Shown piece after piece: positions 26,285 to 33,805 of a stretch of 35,388 bases of DNA; position 1 is the stretch's first letter, and each line of letters begins with the position of its first letter. The stretch is from JBDIVL01 sp039794405. Lineage in GTDB: Bacteria; Planctomycetota; Brocadiia; Brocadiales; Brocadiaceae. The stretch covers positions 1 to 35,388 of the forward strand of contig JBDIVL010000041.1 of the NCBI GenBank assembly GCA_039794405.1. Reading direction: 5' to 3'. The translations under genes were made by a program, and so were the position numbers. Below the pieces are notes generated by a model. The model did not search any database. It saw only the letters and a program-made list of their open reading frames with translations, and was not told where the DNA came from.

Positions 26285-27121
26285 TTATAGACATTGGTTA
26301 TATTCTCCGCTGATTCTCAGTTCCCTGATAAGCTCAAATATACCATCAATAATGTGGTCTATCAAGCTTACCAGATACTCCTTTCTATTTTCAAACCGCA
26401 CGACTACTGCCCTCATGTCTTCAGATGATATCCCTTTCTGTATACAACTGTCTGATACCTTTTTTCCGATGAAGAATTGAATTGATTGGATATCGGTTTC
26501 GGGGTCAAGCATATGGCAAATATCCAGGGCGAGTCCAAAATCGCATCTTCTGTGCATCACCCCTATATGAGGGTCGAGATTAGACACTATTAAGCTGCTT
26601 ATAACCATTTCCAAGAAGATTGCTGAAATGGCGTTACGAATTTGTCGAAATTCCCCTCGATGCAGCGATGCAATATTATCTATCACCTGTTGATACTCTT
26701 CTTCCTTAAGACCTACAGTAATATATCTGTCCGATATCTGCCTTTTCAAGAGCCGCTTTAAAACATCGATCTGGACCCTCTGACGATGTGCCCTCAGAAA
26801 GGTCATAAACCGCCCGGTCGTATAATCTGACTCAAGAAATATTTTTTGCGCCTGATGATATTCCGGCAGATACTGTTTGTATGGTAGGGTTACGGCAACC
26901 TGGTTACCCCTCTTATCAAGGAACGTTACGGGAATATTGTGCTGGGTAAAGAGGGTTATCAAATCTGTCTCTAGTTTAATATTTCCCATAATTACCACCC
27001 GTTGAATCATTCTGGCAGGTACACGCCTGCCTGACTTTCCATCTTCTTTTACCACAATGGAAGGTCCGTCTCTGATAACATTGAGCGTTGTACTCTCATT
27101 CAGGTAGAGTGTCTTTTCCAT
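26285..27121 (-). CDS. Divergent Cas1 paralogue (cas1b)
   Basis: A 278-residue Cas1-like protein from the ATG at 27121, which has AGGAAGG five to six bases upstream; a TTG at 27160 would add a doubtful 13-residue tail. The N-terminal beta domain is Cas1-like (TLYLNESTTLNVIRDG, VVIMGNIKLETD, NIPVTFLDKRGN), as is LDPHIGVMHRRCDFGLALD with His190 and Asp200. The EGxAxxxYF segment that carries the first catalytic Glu in Cas1 is not seen: about 30 residues fewer lie between the corresponding points than in the neighbour, and the PPRDPVNA block is reduced to QIRNA. It may be inactive or a structural partner. It overlaps cas1 by 26 bases. Confidence 0.88.
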   Translation of the reverse strand: MEKTLYLNESTTLNVIRDGPSIVVKEDGKSGRRVPARMIQRVVIMGNIKLETDLITLFTQHNIPVTFLDKRGNQVAVTLPYKQYLPEYHQAQKIFLESDYTTGRFMTFLRAHRQRVQIDVLKRLLKRQISDRYITVGLKEEEYQQVIDNIASLHRGEFRQIRNAISAIFLEMVISSLIVSNLDPHIGVMHRRCDFGLALDICHMLDPETDIQSIQFFIGKKVSDSCIQKGISSEDMRAVVVRFENRKEYLVSLIDHIIDGIFELIRELRISGEYNQCL

Positions 27122-28058
27122 CCATAATCCTTCCTGAAAAATCCCTGACCTTCCTGGCAATGTCTTTTCTTACCGCTTCCGCCCACTCTTCATAAACCGG
27201 GTAAAACCACTTCCTGGCGTTTTTCTTTAAATAAACACCTTCATTTTCCTGTACAAAATCTCCCCGGCTACATTTACTATCCCTGAACATCTCCCAAACA
27301 AACCGGTCTGCTCTGGGGCGAAACGGTTCAATCAGATCACAGGCGAGGGAGTCTCTCCCATAATCAAAACAATGATAAAAGCCAATTGTGGGATCAAGCC
27401 CTGCAACCTGTATCTCCCTTACCGCTTCATAATGAAGCAGCGTATAGCAGAGCGAGAGCATTGCATTTACCGGATCTCTCGGAGGACGTCTCGTGCGGGT
27501 ATGAAACCCAAGGGATTCAGGAAACAGTTCTGTAAACGCAGAGAAATATGCATTTGAAGCGGCACCCTCGTACCCTCTCAGGTTTTCAAGGGCATCACAT
27601 CTTGAGGTAATTCCTCCTGCAATATTCTCCAGTACACCAAAGACATTACAAATTGTCGCCTTCAGGTTTTCGATTCCCTTGATTTTTATCGCCTCTCCAA
27701 GAAATTCGCTTTGATATTTTATCTTTTCAATGATAATTTCCTTCGATATCGCAAGGGCAAAATCCTCGTTCAGGGACTTTTCATATTGTTTGACCCTCAG
27801 CATGCCATTGTTATGCATACGGCCAGTGAGGATACCTCTGTACTGAAGCCCTCTGCCTGACAGGAATATAACGTTACTCCCGTTGTCTGCAAGTTTGTTG
27901 AGTACGCTTGTTTCTATCGTATTATTGCCGGCTATTATTACCCGGTTTAACGGCCTTATAGGAACGATACCTTCCCTTTTCCCATCCAGGTAAAAGGCAA
28001 TTGATTCACCATCAAGCTTTATATGATAGCCCTTTCTGTCGATATATAAGGTTCCCAT
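27096..28058 (-). CDS. cas1: CRISPR-associated integrase Cas1
   Basis: A 320-residue canonical Cas1. Its catalytic metal ligands are visible: Glu164 in GYEGAASNAYF, His229 in GFYHCFDYGRDSLA, and Asp241/Glu244 in CDLIEPFRP. RPPRDPVNAMLSLCYTLL is the typical hydrophobic helix before the His. The N-terminal beta domain begins GTLYIDRKGYHIKLDG. It integrates new spacers together with Cas2. It lies between cas2 (7 bp upstream) and cas1b (26 bp overlap), on one transcript. Confidence 0.97.
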   Translation of the reverse strand: MGTLYIDRKGYHIKLDGESIAFYLDGKREGIVPIRPLNRVIIAGNNTIETSVLNKLADNGSNVIFLSGRGLQYRGILTGRMHNNGMLRVKQYEKSLNEDFALAISKEIIIEKIKYQSEFLGEAIKIKGIENLKATICNVFGVLENIAGGITSRCDALENLRGYEGAASNAYFSAFTELFPESLGFHTRTRRPPRDPVNAMLSLCYTLLHYEAVREIQVAGLDPTIGFYHCFDYGRDSLACDLIEPFRPRADRFVWEMFRDSKCSRGDFVQENEGVYLKKNARKWFYPVYEEWAEAVRKDIARKVRDFSGRIMDGKDTLPE

Positions 28059-28065
28059 AGTGCAT

Positions 28066-28347
28066 TTATCCGAAATAAAAGAACTCCGGGTCTTTTGGAG
28101 GTATTGCTATACCAAAGGTATGAGACCTGCTTCTTCCGTCCAATGAGAAAATATGAATCCGGTCTGTACTTTCATCAATAATGTGTGATATGCCGGCAAT
28201 AACCTCTCTCAGTTCTCCCTGCGTAAGAAAACACTCAAAGACGGACTTCTGACCGCCCGTGCTGAATCCCTTCAAAAAATTCCGCATCCGGTTAAGACGC
28301 TTCGGTGTACATATATCATATGCCACGATATAAAGGTCTCTCTGCAT
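28066..28347 (-). CDS. cas2: CRISPR-associated Cas2 (first copy)
   Basis: About 93 residues from the ATG at 28347: MQRDLYIVAYDICTPKRLNR with the conserved Asp, GQKSVFECFLTQGEL and a C-terminal beta strand (DRIHIFSLDGR). The frame runs on upstream to 28431 but that part (ACPELVDWASAHPS) has no Cas2 counterpart and encodes a repeat-like sequence. It is distinct in sequence from the second Cas2 at 25997. The stop is seven bases before the cas1 start. Confidence 0.93.
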   Translation of the reverse strand: MQRDLYIVAYDICTPKRLNRMRNFLKGFSTGGQKSVFECFLTQGELREVIAGISHIIDESTDRIHIFSLDGRSRSHTFGIAIPPKDPEFFYFG

Positions 28348-28592
28348 AACAAAAATATGGTACGATTTTATCGATGGGTGCGCTGACGCCCAATCGACAA
28401 GCTCAGGGCAGGCTTCATCCATCCTGCACAATTTTTTATCTTTTGTATCAGAGATTATCTGATAAGATGCAATGGATAAACCCCAGGTATGAATACGGGC
28501 TTTTCAGACTGTCCCAGCGATACAGAATGCCTGGATACCGTTTGGATACCATTATGAAATAATTACCGGCATAATACAAAAAAAGAAACATT

Positions 28593-29600
28593 TCAGAAAC
28601 ATTTCAATCCTGATCCAATAGTATATTTCCCCAGTCCAAAACTCGTTCCCTTACCAACATGGAGTATCTTCCCTGCCTCAATGAATGGATAAAAAGGTGA
28701 AATGGCTCCTTTGTATACAATATCTCCTACGAATCCGCCGAGCTTCATTCTTGTATCCTGCCTTCGTGAATACCGTTCCCAGTCATGCCATCTCAGGTTT
28801 GATTCCTTTATGCTTGCTGTATGTGCCTTATCGATAAGTATGCGGTGATATCCTTCTCCGGGCAGTCTATCGTCCGCTGAATTATCTTTACAATAATATT
28901 GCTTGAGCAGGAACAATCGCCTCAGAAGCTGTCTTACGAAGACATGGAACTCCAAATCTATCGTGAGTTTGCCGCCATACTTTAGACGGGTGGGAGTGAG
29001 AAATCTTAGGGTAATTTCTTCCGGGTCGTTATGTACAGGACACGGAACTTTTTCTTCCACTATCGCAAGGATAGATTGACTTAAATCTATGCATTCTTTG
29101 CTGAAGGATTCAACCTTACGGGTTTTGGAGCAGTATATTAATGTATTATCGCCATGCGGACTGACTGTGTATACATCCCGAAGCTGACACCTGCCTCTTC
29201 CCCTGCCAATACCATTTTTCCCCAGCAGGTCAAAGGTGTAGATAAAATAGGGCAGGTATTGTATCGCCTCGCCAATGAGTATCAGGCCAATGGGAAATGC
29301 CTCACCGGGTAGATATCTTTGTTTCTCTTCTTCGGGTGGCTCTATGATAAACGGATGAGGAATGGAATTTACTTTGCCAAGTATGTTGGCTCCATCCGGT
29401 GAGTAAGATTCAAAGATGTATGTATAGACGCATCTTTGCCTGAGCAGGCAGTCACGGCAATCTTCTTTCTTCAGGGCGCATACAACTCTCTTGAACTGCG
29501 TGCCGAATGCCCCTCTGAAGGTAGACCCTTTATATGAAGGAAGGTGTATTTCTTCTTCCGCCTCCAGGATAAAGGTAAAACGCTTATAGGGTATCTTCAT
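28593..29600 (-). CDS. cas6: CRISPR RNA endonuclease Cas6
   Basis: A 335-residue RAMP protein of the large Cas6 family. The N terminus has the typical LPSYKGSTFRGAFG motif, then an unusual C-rich insert (CRDCLLRQRC, residues about 48-57) that could bind zinc. The C-terminal glycine-rich loop is HVGKGTSFGLGKYTI, the family signature for binding the repeat RNA. It would cut the array transcript at the 3' side of each repeat hairpin. It starts the adaptation half of the operon, about 245 bp before cas2. Confidence 0.93.
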   Translation of the reverse strand: MKIPYKRFTFILEAEEEIHLPSYKGSTFRGAFGTQFKRVVCALKKEDCRDCLLRQRCVYTYIFESYSPDGANILGKVNSIPHPFIIEPPEEEKQRYLPGEAFPIGLILIGEAIQYLPYFIYTFDLLGKNGIGRGRGRCQLRDVYTVSPHGDNTLIYCSKTRKVESFSKECIDLSQSILAIVEEKVPCPVHNDPEEITLRFLTPTRLKYGGKLTIDLEFHVFVRQLLRRLFLLKQYYCKDNSADDRLPGEGYHRILIDKAHTASIKESNLRWHDWERYSRRQDTRMKLGGFVGDIVYKGAISPFYPFIEAGKILHVGKGTSFGLGKYTIGSGLKCF

Positions 29601-29638
29601 GGTTTATATTTATTTTCATGTTTGGAGGTCATACCAAA

Positions 29639-29721
29639 ACCTCAATTGAGTATCTATAATCATTTGAAAATATAGAGATTATAAGGGGTATCCAGTACAG
29701 AAATAGGTTCTGGGATAACTT
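29639..29721 (-). repeat. AT-rich dispersed element, inverse copy
   Basis: Reading the minus strand, AAGTTATCCCAGAACCTATT, a TTTCTGTACTGGATACC segment and TTTTCAAATGATTATAGATA match the elements at 13068-13160 and 16177-16270. Confidence 0.6.
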
Positions 29722-29821
29722 CTAGGAATTTCAATCTTTTTTCGTTACACAATGAATAAACACTCCCCTGGCCCAATTATAGAGACGCAAGATTTTGCGT
29801 CTCTACAGGGGAATTTGAGAA

Positions 29822-29882
29822 GCCCCATCTTGGGAGGGAACCCACCCCTTAGTCCCCTCCTGGGAGGGGATTGAGGGGTGGG
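29822..29882. repeat. GC-rich hairpin repeat, copy 3
   Basis: Arms AACCCACCCCTTAGTCCCCT and CCTGGGAGGGGATTGAGGGG form a long stem. It is similar to the elements at 16993 and 20991. Confidence 0.6.
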
Positions 29883-30009
29883 TAAAAAGTTGTTGGGTTT
29901 TGTTTTTTAAATCCAACATAATTTAACGCTTAGGAATTTCAAAGTCATGTAGGGTGGACATTGTCCACTGAAAAAATAAGCAATATGTAAGGGTGCGCGA
30001 TGCTATGGC

Positions 30010-30500
30010 GGGCAATGCCCCATATGCATCAAGCTAAGTCTTTTCTTTCGCCCCTCTGGGGCTTGTATTTTGGTGTTTTTTATTTCCAGGGGCTTACGCC
30101 CCTGGCTATAATCTTTCTGCCCTTCGGGCATAATTTATAGTATTCAAGAGATGAGACCGAACAGTATTTTAGATCGGGTGGCACGGACAAACTGGTTTGT
30201 CCGTGATGCTGTAATCAAATCCTGGTTCATTTTATTTGGTTTCATCATATTCTGTTCGGTTTCATCTATTGGATGCTATAACTGTGTAGGAATTTTCATT
30301 TTATGTAAGCGATTTTTGGATAAAGGCAACCGGATTCATCAATAATATTTTTTCCCTTAAGGCCTGAAAGGCCGTAAGGATATAGCAGAGGGTGAAGCCC
30401 TCTGAAAAAAAGAAAGAGAAAAATATCATGCCCTGAAAGGGCGAAAGAAAATCTTTTTCAGTAAATCAGTTTAGCTTGACGCATGTGGGGCAATGCCCAC
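30010..30500. repeat. Hairpin cluster bounded by inverted arms
   Basis: Outer arms: GGGCAATGCCCCATATGCAT (30010 on) with AAGCTAAGT and TTTCTTTCGCCC, matched in reverse near 30430-30500 (GCGAAAGAAAATC, TTTAGCTTGACGCAT, GGGGCAATGCCC). Inside are CCCCTCTGGGG (30051-30061), CAGGGGCTTACGCCCCTG (30087-30104), GCCCTTCGGGC (30119-30129), GGCCTGAAAGGCC (30361-30373), CAGAGGGTGAAGCCCTCTG (30386-30404) and GCCCTGAAAGGGC (30430-30442). The left and right sets are oriented as mirror images. Confidence 0.6.
30176..30205. repeat. GGGTGGCAC palindrome
   Basis: GGGTGGCACGGACAAACTGG paired with GTTTGTCCGTG. It sits in the middle of the hairpin cluster at 30010-30500 and may be a later insertion there. Confidence 0.75.
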
Positions 30501-30548
30501 CTACAGCTTAAAAAGTAGCCGGAGGCCTGGTTTATAAGAGGTACCTCC

Positions 30549-31775
30549 TTATATATTTAGTCTGGGAAATGTGATTACCTCCTCTTGCTTGAATATATTA
30601 AGATCCAGGATAAACTCCTTGAATTTCAAGTAGGTATTTTCATTTGCGCAGGCAAAGCCATGGACAAGATACGAGTTATTTCTTTGAGATTGAATCTGGC
30701 GGAATTGTAATTCACGTTTGTTAAATTCCTTACCCAGATCATCACCCAACGCCTCGAGTAATACAAATGCGGCATTTTGTGGTGCCTTTATCTTTTCATC
30801 TTTTTTATCTTTATATTTACTGATAAATGCTTCCCTCACCTGTTGCGGTATTTTTTCCTCACTCACATTACTCGTGTCTATTTCATGTTTGTTTAACAAC
30901 CTTTCCTGTGCAAGCATTTCAACAAGCCTGTAGAGCCGTACTACAGCATCATCTATCTTTCCCTCCTCAAAGCGCCTTTCCGCATTTGAGAATATATCCA
31001 GGATAAACAACCTGTCGGGTTGTTTTTGCATCTGCGCCAGAGATTCATAGGAAGGTTTCAACTGAAGGGTGGCCTTTGCAAAAGATTTTATAGGCTCGTC
31101 GTCAACCTCCAGCAGGTCATCAATCCTTGCCCTTTCAAATTTCCCCTTTGCGTCGCCGTGTCTGAACAGGTCCCAGCTATAGTATCCATCAATAAGAAAG
31201 CCCAATTTTTTAAACACCGTTTTGTATTTGGTACTCTTTCTCAACACTTCATCAGCCAACTCCTTCGCCGCCTTGAACTGGTTGGTATTAAACAGGAAGG
31301 ATATCTTCTTCCGTTCGTCTATGGCAAGGAAATCCCAGGGATTAACGCTCTTGCATACCTTTTCCTTACCATCGATGACGATTCCCACGCCATCCTTTGT
31401 CCTTTCTGTCCCTCCTACATAAGAAAAGCTGAACCCGTGTGTGATGGCAGAAAGGGAAAGGGCAACGGACATATTTTTTGTCCCGCCGGTATAATCCACA
31501 ACAACCTCATCGCTGCGGTAGCCCCTTGATAATACCCTTTTTACTGCTTCTTCCGCCTTTCCAAAACAGTGGTACAGATCATTGACATCATCAGCCAGGG
31601 TTATTTCGTTTTTTATGCTGACTTTTGCTTCGTGTACTCCTTTTTTTATCTCCTGCACATAATCGCAGGTATCCTGGGATGCAAAAAAGGATACAAATTC
31701 CGGCCGGTATTCAGTAATGGATTTTATAACCGGTGCCGGCGTCCCGCCCACAGAGATTACCATAGCCCTGATCAT
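30549..31775 (-). CDS. CARF-HEPN RNase of the Csm6-like Cas02710 family
   Basis: A 408-residue CRISPR ancillary ribonuclease. Residues 1-150 form the CARF domain that binds cyclic oligoadenylate: VISVGGTPAPVIKSI at the N terminus and the ligand loop DYTGGTKNMSVALSLS at 94-109. The C terminus has the HEPN catalytic motif RNNSYLVHGF (Arg365, His372; Rx6H). Type III systems produce the activating second messenger through Cas10, which is not in this window. The protein fits the TIGR02710 type. It is 35 bp downstream of the CARF-RelE gene on the same strand and probably shares its transcript. Confidence 0.9.
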   Translation of the reverse strand: MIRAMVISVGGTPAPVIKSITEYRPEFVSFFASQDTCDYVQEIKKGVHEAKVSIKNEITLADDVNDLYHCFGKAEEAVKRVLSRGYRSDEVVVDYTGGTKNMSVALSLSAITHGFSFSYVGGTERTKDGVGIVIDGKEKVCKSVNPWDFLAIDERKKISFLFNTNQFKAAKELADEVLRKSTKYKTVFKKLGFLIDGYYSWDLFRHGDAKGKFERARIDDLLEVDDEPIKSFAKATLQLKPSYESLAQMQKQPDRLFILDIFSNAERRFEEGKIDDAVVRLYRLVEMLAQERLLNKHEIDTSNVSEEKIPQQVREAFISKYKDKKDEKIKAPQNAAFVLLEALGDDLGKEFNKRELQFRQIQSQRNNSYLVHGFACANENTYLKFKEFILDLNIFKQEEVITFPRLNI

Positions 31776-31810
31776 TTCATTATCTCCAACGTATTTTATA
31801 GAAGTTTTGA

Positions 31811-32881
31811 TTAAAATTTATATTTCTCCACAAGGATTTTTATTATTTCCTCAGTTTCTTTCTTATTTCTTCCGGTAGTTTTGATAACCATTCCGTAACC
31901 TTTATCGGTTTTTGTAAGGACAAGTTCTACAAGTCCATCATCCGATATACTTTTAACAGGCTCTGTTGTTTTGGGATTAAATGGGAGTGAATTAATAATT
32001 TCTTCAACATAGGGGCTGTTAACTAACTTCTTTGCAGCGTGCATAAGGATATCCCTGCCATGATCCTCCCTTAAATGTATTTTTTTGCCTTCTGGTTTCT
32101 TGTCAGTTCTTTCAAGATGAGGTGGAAAATCCTTTTTGTACCGCTCCCAGAGGAGCATGCCGACGGGTGATAAAGTTACAGAACCACCTTCCTCCTCTAT
32201 TAAAGGGGAAAACTTTTCTTTTTCGTAAAAGTCTATCTTATTCCAGAACTCATCTGTATGGATGGCTGTATTCTCTTCTATCTGCCTTAATTTTTCAGCG
32301 CATTTATCTAAAAGCTCTCCATTGTAGTTTATAGGAATGATTGGCAGTCGTATGAGGGCATCAGAATTTTCAAAGATGTAGTAGATGGGTTTTGAAAAAA
32401 TCATTCCGACCAGTGTGGTATAAGGGACAATACCTTTGAAGCCACCCGTAGGATTTATGATAATATCATGAGTGTATTCATATTCTTCCATAAGATCTAT
32501 ACAACGTTTGAGGAAGTTTTTCACACCCTCTTTCGAAAATAATAATGCATCTTTCACCTGAAGTCCCTTTATGTGATAAAGCGAGACATGACAATTCCAT
32601 TGATTTAAACACCATTCTTTTAAAATTTCGGCGCAAAGCTTACCATCCTTTGTGTCTGTATGGACAAAAGCGATATGGGTCGATTTATCAATGCCAATTT
32701 TGTTGAGGCTTTTTGTCTCTGCAGCGATTTCGTCAATCCCCTTTTTGGTAAAAGTGCCTTTTATTTCATTGCGGATGGTTTTTATGGTTTCATCAGTAAG
32801 GTCTTGCGAAAATATATCCCGCCTGATATTTGTTCCAACGGAGGTACCGGTAGTAGAGATAATGAATTTGGGTTTTGACAT
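31811..32881 (-). CDS. CARF protein with a RelE-like C-terminal domain (Cami1-like)
   Basis: A 356-residue protein from the ATG at 32881, preceded by AGGGGAG five to six bases upstream; an upstream start at 32926 is less likely. The N-terminal CARF domain (about 1-180) is of the APE2256/Csm6 type, with IISTTGTSVGTNIRR and the ligand loop NPTGGFKGIVPY (143-154). A possible winged-helix linker lies near 235-250 (SPVGMLLWERYKK). The last 85 residues (AAKKLVNSPYVEEIINSLPF and GLVELVLTKTDKGYG) look like a RelE-type mRNA interferase. This architecture is that of Cami1, a CARF-RelE protein that cleaves mRNA in ribosomes when cyclic oligoadenylate binds. I am confident of the CARF part and fairly confident of the RelE part. 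Confidence 0.82.
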   Translation of the reverse strand: MSKPKFIISTTGTSVGTNIRRDIFSQDLTDETIKTIRNEIKGTFTKKGIDEIAAETKSLNKIGIDKSTHIAFVHTDTKDGKLCAEILKEWCLNQWNCHVSLYHIKGLQVKDALLFSKEGVKNFLKRCIDLMEEYEYTHDIIINPTGGFKGIVPYTTLVGMIFSKPIYYIFENSDALIRLPIIPINYNGELLDKCAEKLRQIEENTAIHTDEFWNKIDFYEKEKFSPLIEEEGGSVTLSPVGMLLWERYKKDFPPHLERTDKKPEGKKIHLREDHGRDILMHAAKKLVNSPYVEEIINSLPFNPKTTEPVKSISDDGLVELVLTKTDKGYGMVIKTTGRNKKETEEIIKILVEKYKF

Positions 32882-32974
32882 AATTACTCCCCTGTAAATA
32901 AAAATAGCATGTTGACTTTTCAGCAAAAAGAGGCATCATCTGCCCATAAATTCTTTTAATTCATTCAACTTTTT

Positions 32975-33070
32975 GGGTGGCACTGACAAACTCTGTTTGT
33001 CAGTGTTTTACATTCCATATCAATGTACATATCAAACAAGCACGGATAAACAAGTTTATCCGTGCCACCC
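32975..33070. repeat. GGGTGGCAC palindrome pair (BIME-like), downstream flank of the RAYT gene
   Basis: Unit one 32975-33005 (GGGTGGCACTGACAAAC...GTTTGTCAGTG); unit two, inverted, 33040-33070 (GCACGGATAAAC...GTTTATCCGTGCCACCC). The spacing is the same as in the pair at 13168-13263. Confidence 0.8.
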
Positions 33071-33084
33071 TTTTCGCTATTCCT

Positions 33085-33666
33085 TCAAAGATTCATCTCA
33101 TCAACAGCCAAAACAACCTCCCTTTCTCCTGCATACCAACCTGCACTTGACCACTTCCATTCTTGTGGATTAATGACAAGTCCTCTCCGTACCGGATTCC
33201 TATGCATATAGTGAATCTTTTCAAAAAGTTCGTCTTTGCTTGTGACATTTCGGTCGTAGCCAGGACCGGCTTGCCAGAATTTAAAAACCTCTCTTGATCC
33301 GAACTTAACAGTTAATTTGTCCAGCCAATTACGATCATTTCCTTCCAGATAATGTTTCGCCCTTCTGGCAACAGACTGTTTAATAGCCTTTAAAAATAGA
33401 GAAATGTTGTAATTTTCAACAAACGGATAAACCAATAGATGAACATGTTCTGGCATAATTACATATGCCCACAGGGCATATTGATATTTCTCTTTAGCCA
33501 CGATAATTGATTCAGTAAGCCAATTTTTCGTTCTATCTTTACTCAATAAAGGAAGACCCTGATAGCAGGAAAACGTTAAAAAATGCGCATGGCATGGAAT
33601 ATTATAATGACGAATAGTTTTTCTGTGTTGTTGAGTTGTATTGCAATTTAATTGTAGAGGATTTTT
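33085..33666 (-). CDS. REP-associated tyrosine transposase (RAYT)
   Basis: A Y1 transposase of about 193 residues. It has the HUH-type pair AYVIMPEHVHLLVYP, the Cys/His-rich entry CHAHFLTFSCYQGLPLL, VKFGSREVFKFWQAGPGYDR with the candidate nucleophile region, and the terminal IHYMHRNPVRRGLV and WKWSSAGWY motifs. The frame starts earlier (33723) but its first 19 residues come from the palindrome at 33689-33725, so the ATG at 33666 (MKNPLQLNC) is preferred. It is flanked on both sides by GGGTGGCAC palindromes, as is typical of RAYTs with their cognate REPs. It sits between the array and the CARF genes. Confidence 0.9.
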   Translation of the reverse strand, partial: KNPLQLNCNTTQQHRKTIRHYNIPCHAHFLTFSCYQGLPLLSKDRTKNWLTESIIVAKEKYQYALWAYVIMPEHVHLLVYPFVENYNISLFLKAIKQSVARRAKHYLEGNDRNWLDKLTVKFGSREVFKFWQAGPGYDRNVTSKDELFEKIHYMHRNPVRRGLVINPQEWKWSSAGWYAGEREVVLAVDEMNL

Positions 33667-33688
33667 CATTTTATTTATGCGGTCAACA

Positions 33689-33725
33689 GGGTGGCACTGA
33701 CAAACAGGGTTTGTCAGTGCCACCC
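33689..33725. repeat. GGGTGGCAC palindrome, upstream flank of the RAYT gene
   Basis: AGGGTGGCACTGACAAAC and GTTTGTCAGTGCCACCCT arms, the longest and most regular copy. It is preceded by TTTTTCATTTTATTTATGCG, also found beside the copy at 20914. Confidence 0.85.
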
Positions 33726-33726
33726 T

Positions 33727-33805
33727 GTCTAATCAATTAAGAGTTTTTTCTCTTTATCCAAAAATTCTTTTATTTCGTTAATCCTGTTTTTTACAACTAC
33801 GTTAT
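33727..33805 (-). other. Trailer region of the CRISPR array with a coding-like tail
   Basis: Reading the minus strand directly after the last repeat, about 28 codons stay open, with a protein-like composition (VVVKNRINEIKEFLDKEKK) ending in TAG. A stop in the repeat limits it upstream. It may be a fragment of a gene into which the array or another element was inserted, or chance; no start signal is seen. Confidence 0.3.

Larger units (their letters stand above)
29601..30548. other. Long intergenic region between the CARF-HEPN gene and cas6
   Basis: No real gene; the plus-strand frame at 30151 is formed by repeats. The region contains an AT-rich dispersed element (29639-29721, inverse), a GC-rich hairpin repeat (29822-29882), a hairpin cluster with inverted arms (30010-30500) and a GGGTGGCAC palindrome (30176-30205). 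It separates two halves of the CRISPR locus. Confidence 0.65.

Noticed and set aside
27121..27160. N-terminal extension of cas1b from a TTG
   Set aside because: The ATG at 27121 has a strong ribosome site and begins the conserved Cas1 strand directly.
30151..30345. Plus-strand 64-codon frame
   Set aside because: Its start is formed by a GGGTGGCAC palindrome and dispersed sequence; there is no ribosome site and no domain.
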